A DNA stretch of 64,000 nucleotides from JALZAI01 sp038207565. GTDB taxonomy: Bacteria > Actinomycetota > Actinomycetes > Mycobacteriales > Jatrophihabitantaceae. Under the pieces are notes generated by a model. The model was given only the letters and a program-made list of their open reading frames with translations, did not search any database and had not been told where the DNA came from. The DNA is taken from the NCBI GenBank assembly GCA_038207565.1, contig JBBQZQ010000008.1:1-64000 (forward strand), read 5' to 3'. How positions within the stretch are numbered: position 1 is the first letter of the stretch; every line of letters starts with the position of its first letter. Below are positions 58,740-64,000 of the stretch, one piece after another. The position numbers and the translations under genes were made by a program.

Positions 58740-59339
58740 ATGAAACCTAGCGAGCAGGCGGTCAAAGTATTCGGAAGTCACCCGCTGAAGTGGGTCGTCG
58801 CAACTACCGCGTCGGCAGTCCTGGTAACCGCAGCCTGCACCAGCGGAGGCGACAACACCGGTGCCACGCCGACGAAGACGTCCACGAGGGCAACCCTTCC
58901 GACGTCGGCGACGACAGCACAATCATCAGGCAGGTCTGCCCGATCGAAGGTGAACGCGAGCGACATCGCCCTCATCGTGGCGATGTACAACCGCATCAGC
59001 GAGGCGTTTCGGCGCAACCCCGACGACGGCGTGCGAGCGATCATCGCCACCCAGTACCCGGGAGACCGCGCCGACGTCGGCTTCGCCCGTTGTATCAATG
59101 CGGTCAGTCCCGGAGCGAAGTCGCTCCCGCGTTCAGCGAGCCTGCGGTTCGTGCCGAATATCGCGAGCGTCATGCCTGACCCCGGTTACACGGTCACTTC
59201 GGATCACGTGCACGATCTCCGCCCAAGCGGACGGATATACACCACCGAGGTCACCATTACTCAGGGTGAACGATCCACCGTCCACGAGCGCCATCAGGTC
59301 GTACGCGACGGTAGAGCCTACCAATTCTCCACATGTTAG
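58740..59339 (+). CDS. lipoprotein of unknown function, partner of the preceding gene
   Basis: The 199-residue protein has a lipoprotein signal (WVVATTASAVLVTAAC) and a Thr/Ser-rich linker. A small domain with two cysteines follows (SEAFRRNPDDGVRAIIATQY, DVGFARCINAVSPG, HERHQVVRDGRAYQFSTC). Its ATG directly follows the TAG of the previous gene, so both are made together and probably act together at the outer membrane face. No domain recognised. Confidence 0.65.
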   Translation: MKPSEQAVKVFGSHPLKWVVATTASAVLVTAACTSGGDNTGATPTKTSTRATLPTSATTAQSSGRSARSKVNASDIALIVAMYNRISEAFRRNPDDGVRAIIATQYPGDRADVGFARCINAVSPGAKSLPRSASLRFVPNIASVMPDPGYTVTSDHVHDLRPSGRIYTTEVTITQGERSTVHERHQVVRDGRAYQFSTC

Positions 59340-59379
59340 GCGACCTCATCGGGCTCGTCCGCACGCGGGCGCCGTCCAT

Positions 59380-60024
59380 TCAGACCGAGACTTCCGCTCG
59401 AAGTTGGGCAATGTGCGTGGTGGCTGCCCGCTCGGCGGTCCGCAGGAGTGCTGCGACCTCGTCGGCGGTGCGCTCACTGTGATCGTTCCAGCGGGTGAGA
59501 TCGCGAATCTGGGCGGCGCGGACGGACGGTGCCGGGCACCAGCGCACCGGTTCTTCCGGGCCGCGGTAGAGGGTGTGCCACGTCAAGTCGAGTGCCCGCT
59601 GGACAGGCTGCGTGCCGGCTGTGGCGGGGCCCCCGCCGGCGAGCACGATGGCGCCGACCAGGCAGGCGCCGGCCACAGGCGTCCCGTTGTTGCGGTTCGT
59701 GTCGTCAGCGGTGCTCGTGCGCTGATCACTGTGACCGGGGCGGTAGGCGAACCAGTTGTTCTGGGTCCAACCGGCATGAATCACGCTGCGGGCTTCGGCA
59801 ATGAGCGTCTGGAGGTGGTGCAGTTCGGCCAGTTGACCGGCGCGCCGATCATGCTCTGCCAAGCGTTGCCGTTCCCGGGTCCGCTCGCGCAGACCGCGCA
59901 GACCGCGTCTGGCTGATAGGACATGGCGCGCGGCGGGTGTTGCCAGCTCGATCCTCACAACGATCTCCGTCCAGGGCGGTTGGTCGTGGCCCCAGGTGCG
60001 GGCACTGATCGTGGTCGTCATCAT
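59380..60024 (-). CDS. DUF6197-like protein
   Basis: The 214-residue protein has a charged N-terminal third, then a DUF6197-like segment: LIAEARSVIHAGWTQNNWFA, TPVAGACLVGAIVLAGG, ending RWNDHSERTADEVAALLRTA. Such proteins are common in actinobacteria near phage-like or signalling genes and have no known role. The DNA downstream is AT-richer. Two adjacent ATGs are possible starts. Confidence 0.55.
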   Translation of the reverse strand: MMTTTISARTWGHDQPPWTEIVVRIELATPAARHVLSARRGLRGLRERTRERQRLAEHDRRAGQLAELHHLQTLIAEARSVIHAGWTQNNWFAYRPGHSDQRTSTADDTNRNNGTPVAGACLVGAIVLAGGGPATAGTQPVQRALDLTWHTLYRGPEEPVRWCPAPSVRAAQIRDLTRWNDHSERTADEVAALLRTAERAATTHIAQLRAEVSV

Positions 60025-60132
60025 ATTTGCCGCAGCGCGAGATTGGCCTGGGTGAGCAGTGCGAAGTTTGCGACTCGCTCACCCCGGCGGCCAGGGCGCA
60101 CGAACCAAAACCGCCCCGGCGCCGCCCGGCTC

Positions 60133-60955
60133 CTAATTGTCCCGGGAGCCGGCGAACCCGCCGTTGGCGCAGTTCGTGGATCTCGGCGAGTGGAACTGGT
60201 GCTTGAAGTAGGCGACGTATCTCCGGAAGACCCCGCGGTTGGTGGTCTTCACCATCTGGTTGTCGTCGATCAGCACTTCGCTGGGTGTTTGGTCCTGCGA
60301 TCCGGCGATCACTTCGCGCAGACCCCCGACACTGATGATCACCACCTTGTCGTGGCTTAGCTCGCAGCTTGGGTTGAGTGAGGTCGACAGCACCTCGCTC
60401 CCGCCGCGGTTGCGCGCTCGAAGCCGCGAGACGGTGATCCACTTGCTGTGATCGATGCTGCCGACGACGCCGGACACGCATGCCCGGGCACACGAGGCGA
60501 TTCGCGCGAAGGAAAAGGCGCGGTGGAACACACGCCACATCCTGGACGGGTACCAGGAACGTCCGACGAACACGTTGACCCGCACCGGTGGTATGTGTGC
60601 ATCAGCTTCAGGACAGTGATCATCCGCGCAACGGCTGCGCCACCGACGGTGACGAACCACGACTCGATGTCGATGGTGGCCCCGTCCGCCGCGGCGCAGA
60701 TCAACGCTTCGATGCGGTGCGCCAACTGCGAGTTGGCGCCTCCGTGGATGTCCTGCCACATGTGCGGGCCGGACCTGCTCAGCCCGATGCCAGGACAGAT
60801 ATGGGCTGCGCTGGCGGCGGAACCAGTTGGGCGTGGGCATTCGTAGCCCCGGCCGGGGATGCGAGGACCGTGAGTACGCCAGCCAGGAGCGCGGCGATGA
60901 CCGCGCGGATCAGGGGTGCGCGCCGTCCCGGTTCGCGCGATTGCCTGCTCAGCAT
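60133..60955 (-). pseudogene. secreted phospholipase D-like phosphodiesterase, frame-broken
   Basis: Three frames together give one protein. Frame 1 (start 60955) holds a signal peptide (APLIRAVIAALLAGVLTVLA then SPAGATNAHA) and stops at 60779. Frame 2 carries MWQDIHGGANSQLAHRIEAL and ESWFVTVGGAAVARMITVLK. Frame 3 carries DHSKWITVSRL, the HxK half of a PLD site, and VLSTSLNPS, and ends at 60133. At least two frame changes separate them. It was probably an exported PLD-type nuclease or phospholipase. It is upstream of DUF6197 on the same strand. Confidence 0.65.
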
Positions 60956-61096
60956 GGGTGCCCGTCGATGGTCACATGGACCGGTCTGGCGTGGTCTCTC
61001 AAACACCACAATCGGACGCCGCGTCCGGTACTTGAGCGAAGCGTCCTGCCAGGTGGCAGCGGGTGTCTGCGGACTTGCCAGAGACCCGGGGCGGCC

Positions 61097-61573
61097 CTAC
61101 AGCGTGAACCAGACCGTCTTGCCGGGGCAGCGATGATGCGGGTGATAGCCCCACCCGCTGGCGAGACTCGCGACCAGGAACAGGCCGCGACCTGATTGCC
61201 GGGTGGGTCCCTGGCGCTCGCGCGCGAAGACGGGTACTGAGTCCCCGTGGTCGGCGACGGCGACACGCACCGAGCGCGGCGTGACGTGCACGACGAGCCG
61301 GACCTCGGGGCGCCCGTGTTGCAGCGCGTTGCTCACCAGTTCGGAGGTCAACAGTATGGCGTCCTCCCGAAGCTCGGCCGGCAATCCGTGGACGTCGTGC
61401 TGCAGCCATCGGCGGGCCAGCGCGGCCCCGCCGAGGGTCTCAGGCAGGACGAGCACCTGCCCGACAGTGTGTCCCGCTTCGCCGAGTTGGTGGCGAAGGT
61501 CCGGCCGCAGCGCTGCGGACACGACTGCTCCGTCTCCGGGGGAATCTTGAGGTTGATCGACTGCGCTTGCCAT
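61097..61573 (-). CDS. RsbW-like ATP-binding anti-sigma/serine kinase
   Basis: The 158-residue protein is a single GHKL ATPase domain of the RsbW type: LLTSELVSNALQHGRPEVRL with the N-box Asn, VRVAVADHGDSVPV with the D box, and SGRGLFLVASLASGWGYHPH as G box. It lacks a histidine kinase dimer domain. In actinobacteria such small proteins usually hold a SigB-type factor or phosphorylate an STAS protein. ATG 61573 is chosen over an upstream extension. A SpoIIE-type phosphatase (the phytochrome) is also in this window, but no STAS protein. Confidence 0.87.
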   Translation of the reverse strand: MASAVDQPQDSPGDGAVVSAALRPDLRHQLGEAGHTVGQVLVLPETLGGAALARRWLQHDVHGLPAELREDAILLTSELVSNALQHGRPEVRLVVHVTPRSVRVAVADHGDSVPVFARERQGPTRQSGRGLFLVASLASGWGYHPHHRCPGKTVWFTL

Positions 61574-61754
61574 AGGTGCTCCACGGCGACGTCTCGGCTC
61601 GACACACGCGCGGGTGGTGCGCCACACCGGACGGCGTCCGTTGCAACGGCGATCTGAGAACGGGATGAACGTTCAGCGCCCGCTCACGCGAACGGGACCG
61701 GCGGCTTGAATCCCAACCACGTCCGTCCTACCCAGTTATGACAATTTGTTCACA

Positions 61755-61778
61755 TTAGGGTGCAACGTCGCACCCTAA
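61755..61778. terminator. strong hairpin downstream of the methyltransferase gene
   Basis: Nine-base arms TTAGGGTGC and GCACCCTAA enclose AACGTC. The hairpin lies 13 bases beyond the stop of the leftward methyltransferase gene. It has no T run after it in that direction (the T run precedes it), so it fits an actinobacterial hairpin terminator without U tract, or a regulatory site. Confidence 0.55.
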
Positions 61779-61791
61779 AAAATGTCGGACG

Positions 61792-62460
61792 TCAGCCCGC
61801 CAGCCGCCGGGCGACAACGGCGTAGAGCGGGTCGCCCCGGTACGGGGCGCCGTCCGCCCCCGTAGCCGGGGTGCGCAGGGAGGCCGTGGGTTCGCCGAAC
61901 CCGCCGGCCAGCCGCAAGTAGTCGACGACGATCGCGCAGCGCTGGGCCTCGCTCGCGGCGAGCCAGCCATGCACTGCCTTGTTCGGGAAGCACCGGTTGG
62001 AGAAGGTGACGGCTACGGGGGCATCAGGACGCAGCACACGGGCAGCGTCGGCCAGCACCTGCACCGGCCGGACCAGGTAATCGATCGACACGCAGCAGAG
62101 CACGGCGTCGAACGAGGCGTCCGCGAAGGGAAGTCCGGGCTTGCGATTCAGATCCTGGACGATCCGCTCGGTCGCCATCGGGTTGGCGTGCAGCTCAACC
62201 GCATTCATCCCGAGCGCGACGAGCTCGTGCGGTGCCCGGCGCAGATGCGAGACCCATGACGACATCAGGTCGAGCACTCGACGTGGTCGGCCGTCGGCGC
62301 CGTCCACGCCGAGCTCGGCGTAGAGCTTTCCGACTGCGGCAACCGCGCCGTCGTCGATGTGGGTGACGAAACGGGTCGGCCGGTAGAAGTGGCTGTCGGG
62401 CGAGGCGTCGTCGCGGTGGAAGAACCATTCCGCGAAGGAGTCCGGCAGCCGTTTCACCAA
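61792..62460 (-). CDS. class I SAM-dependent methyltransferase
   Basis: The 222-residue protein has a Rossmann-type SAM fold: RVLDLMSSWVSHLRRAP (motif I without the usual GxG), VELHANPMATERIVQDLNR, ADASFDAVLCCVSIDYLVRP and DAPVAVTFSNRCFPNKAV. The family resembles small actinobacterial methyltransferases of unknown substrate. The missing GxG in motif I may weaken SAM binding. Confidence 0.75.
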   Translation of the reverse strand: MVKRLPDSFAEWFFHRDDASPDSHFYRPTRFVTHIDDGAVAAVGKLYAELGVDGADGRPRRVLDLMSSWVSHLRRAPHELVALGMNAVELHANPMATERIVQDLNRKPGLPFADASFDAVLCCVSIDYLVRPVQVLADAARVLRPDAPVAVTFSNRCFPNKAVHGWLAASEAQRCAIVVDYLRLAGGFGEPTASLRTPATGADGAPYRGDPLYAVVARRLAG

Positions 62461-62905
62461 TCAGATGTTACGAGGTGCCCGAAATGCGGTTCAGAACGCG
62501 AGCGTGAGGGCGGTCATGATCAGCAACAAGCCGGCCACCATCATCCGTTACCGCGAGACTGTGGTCCGATGTGCGCCGCCACTCTCGGATCAGCTCGATC
62601 GTCATGAGCGCGATACTACTCTATGACTATTGAATAAGTAAGCAATGTGGCCATGCGAACAGACGTTGTCGACAAGGTGGTTGAGCACCGAGGTGGCGGC
62701 CATGGCCCTGTTCGTAGCGCTTTGCAACCCCAGCCGGGTCGGCGATAATCGACAAGCAGGGTAGTGCCGCGTGCGCTCTCGCGGGGGAGACGCCGCGGCG
62801 CTACCTTGCGTGCGTCCAGCACAGGTTCCGGCGTGGGTACGGCAGGTGACAGCGATCGGAGACCTGCGCGGTCCCGCGCGACGGCGTCCGGGCACAATCG
62901 AGGGA
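62461..62905. other. 445-base intergenic region
   Basis: No domain-bearing frame is present. A short minus-strand frame near 62491-62545 encodes only a hydrophobic 17-mer (MMVAGLLLIMTALTLAF) directly after a stop, possibly the end of a lost small membrane protein. The AT-rich patch around 62610-62650 may hold promoters for the divergent methyltransferase and alditol oxidase genes. Confidence 0.4.
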
Positions 62906-64000
62906 ATGGACGTCGCACTGCGCAACTGGGCCGGCAATGTCGAATTTGCCGCCTCGGCCCTGCACACCCCGGCCACCGTCGAGCAACTGCAGGAGCTGGT
63001 GTCCCGCGCGCCCCGCATCCGCGCTCTGGGTTCCGGGCACTCCTTCAACGCGATCGCCGACACCACCGGCGAGCTGGTCTCGGTCGGCAAGCTCGAACTG
63101 CCGATCACGATCAACCTCGATGCGTCGACCGTGACCGTCCCGGGCGGGGCACGCTACGCCGAGGTGACCAACGTCCTGCACGCACAGGGCTGGGCGCTGC
63201 ACAATCTGGGTTCCCTGCCGCATATCTCGGTTGCCGGCGCCTGCGCGACGGGAACCCACGGATCCGGCAACTCCAACCGCAACCTGGCCGGAGCCGTCGA
63301 AGCGGTGGAGTTCGTGCGCGCCGACGGCGAGCTGAGGCATCTGGCTCGCGGGGACGCCCACTTCCCGGGAGCAGTGCTCGCCCTCGGCGCACTCGGTGTC
63401 GTCACCCGGCTGACCCTGCGCATCGAACCGGCCTATTCGATGCGCCAGGATGTCTACCTGGACATGGGACTCGACGCGGCCGCGGACAATGTCCAGGACA
63501 TCCTCGCCGCCGCGTACAGCGTCAGCATCTTCACCGACTTCGCGACGCCGGAAGTCGTGGACATGGTGTGGCTCAAGAGCCGCGCGAGCGCGAGCGACCC
63601 GCCGGCGGACACGGTGTGGCTGGGCGCCCGACTCGCCACGATGGCGCAGCACCCGCTGCCGCGCTTCGACCCGGCAGCGACGTCACCGCAGCTCGGGGCG
63701 GTCGGGCCGTGGCACGAGCGGCTGCCGCACTTCCACCAGGACTTCACTCCCAGCAACGGTGCGGAGTTGCAGTCCGAGTACTTCCTGCCGCGCGGGGCCG
63801 CACCCGACGTGTTGCGTGCGCTGCGTGCCGTTGCCGAGAGGCTCACCGGTCCGCTGCAGGTTTTCGAGATGCGCACGGTCGCAGCCGACGACCTGTGGTT
63901 GAGCCCGTGCTCCGGCCGCGACACCGTCGCCGCTCACTTCACCTGGACGGCCGACCTCGAGGACGCCCGTCCCGCCGTGCAGGCGGTTGAGGCGGCGCTG
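62906..64000 (+). CDS. alditol oxidase, FAD-dependent (partial, runs off the end)
   Basis: The visible 365 residues match Streptomyces alditol oxidase closely: MDVALRNWAGNVEFAA, GSGHSFNAIADTTGELVSV with the His expected to hold FAD covalently (H45), LPHISVAGACATGTHGSGN, ALGALGVVTRLTLRIEPAYS, SVSIFTDF, GPWHERLPHF, TPSNGAELQSEYFLPRG and RTVAADDLWLSPCSGRDTVA. It oxidises xylitol, sorbitol or similar alditols to the aldose and makes hydrogen peroxide. About 50-60 C-terminal residues are outside the window. The ATG follows AGGG. Confidence 0.9.
   Translation, partial: MDVALRNWAGNVEFAASALHTPATVEQLQELVSRAPRIRALGSGHSFNAIADTTGELVSVGKLELPITINLDASTVTVPGGARYAEVTNVLHAQGWALHNLGSLPHISVAGACATGTHGSGNSNRNLAGAVEAVEFVRADGELRHLARGDAHFPGAVLALGALGVVTRLTLRIEPAYSMRQDVYLDMGLDAAADNVQDILAAAYSVSIFTDFATPEVVDMVWLKSRASASDPPADTVWLGARLATMAQHPLPRFDPAATSPQLGAVGPWHERLPHFHQDFTPSNGAELQSEYFLPRGAAPDVLRALRAVAERLTGPLQVFEMRTVAADDLWLSPCSGRDTVAAHFTWTADLEDARPAVQAVEAAL

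Noticed and set aside
62491..62545. 17-residue hydrophobic frame on the minus strand
   Set aside because: Too short and preceded directly by a stop; at most a relic.

Overview
The window is 64 kb of high-GC DNA with actinobacterial codon use, frequent GTG starts and many 4-bp ATGA/GTGA gene overlaps. Gene content points to an actinomycete related to, but not inside, the mycobacteria: an Rv2466c-type DsbA protein next to a PrxQ peroxiredoxin, PepN, GlbO, AglA, EttA and SSB. From memory, the series rpiB, Rv2466c-like, pepN, DUF5130, HNH, glbO, aglA, Rv2474c-like, thioesterase, ettA, ssb follows M. tuberculosis Rv2465c-Rv2478c. Here it is interrupted by insertions and lacks gdh. A genus such as Jatrophihabitans or another Frankineae-like lineage is possible, but the sequence alone does not settle it.

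Layout. 0-2 kb: decayed fragments of a hypoxia/DosR-type gene set (DsbA-like, cupin, DevS-like GAF, Acg-like nitroreductase, alcohol dehydrogenase) beside a 17-bp tandem repeat. 2-6 kb: tRNA-Pro, a secreted glycosidase-like protein, a PaaX regulator divergent from a VC0807 membrane protein, then non-coding DNA. 6-10 kb: tRNA-Gly, an MshC/CysS-like ligase, a proline-rich repeat protein, rpiB, a CtaG-like protein and DUF952. 10-13.6 kb: a bacteriophytochrome operon (heme oxygenase, phytochrome with SpoIIE phosphatase output, TetR, DUF952). 13.7-28.5 kb: the mycobacteria-like backbone. 28.6-31 kb: GlxA-type regulator, tRNA-Arg, a deazaflavin nitroreductase with TetR-type operators, and a broken DUF427 gene.

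30.9-38.9 kb is a tightly packed seven-gene operon: two FGGY kinases, a histidine phosphatase, a XylF-like ABC sugar importer and a 2-hydroxyacid dehydrogenase. A recognisable promoter/inverted repeat lies in front of it and a DeoR regulator beyond that. This is the best candidate for an uncharacterised pathway. 39-43.5 kb holds a histidine-degradation operon (M20 amidohydrolase, hutF, hutI). 43.6-50.4 kb has pterin dehydratase, orn with tRNA-His, manA, DUF6328, a cation transporter, tRNA-Lys, a thioredoxin reductase-like/methyltransferase fusion divergent from an XRE-cupin regulator, and a VOC protein.

51-57.8 kb is a two-component system (histidine kinase, response regulator) flanking a lipoprotein-ABC-FtsX export operon. 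The kinase and the second ATPase carry frameshifts. 58-64 kb has two tandem lipoproteins, a DUF6197 protein, a frame-broken secreted phospholipase D-like gene, an RsbW-like ATP-binding protein, a methyltransferase, and an alditol oxidase that runs off the right end.
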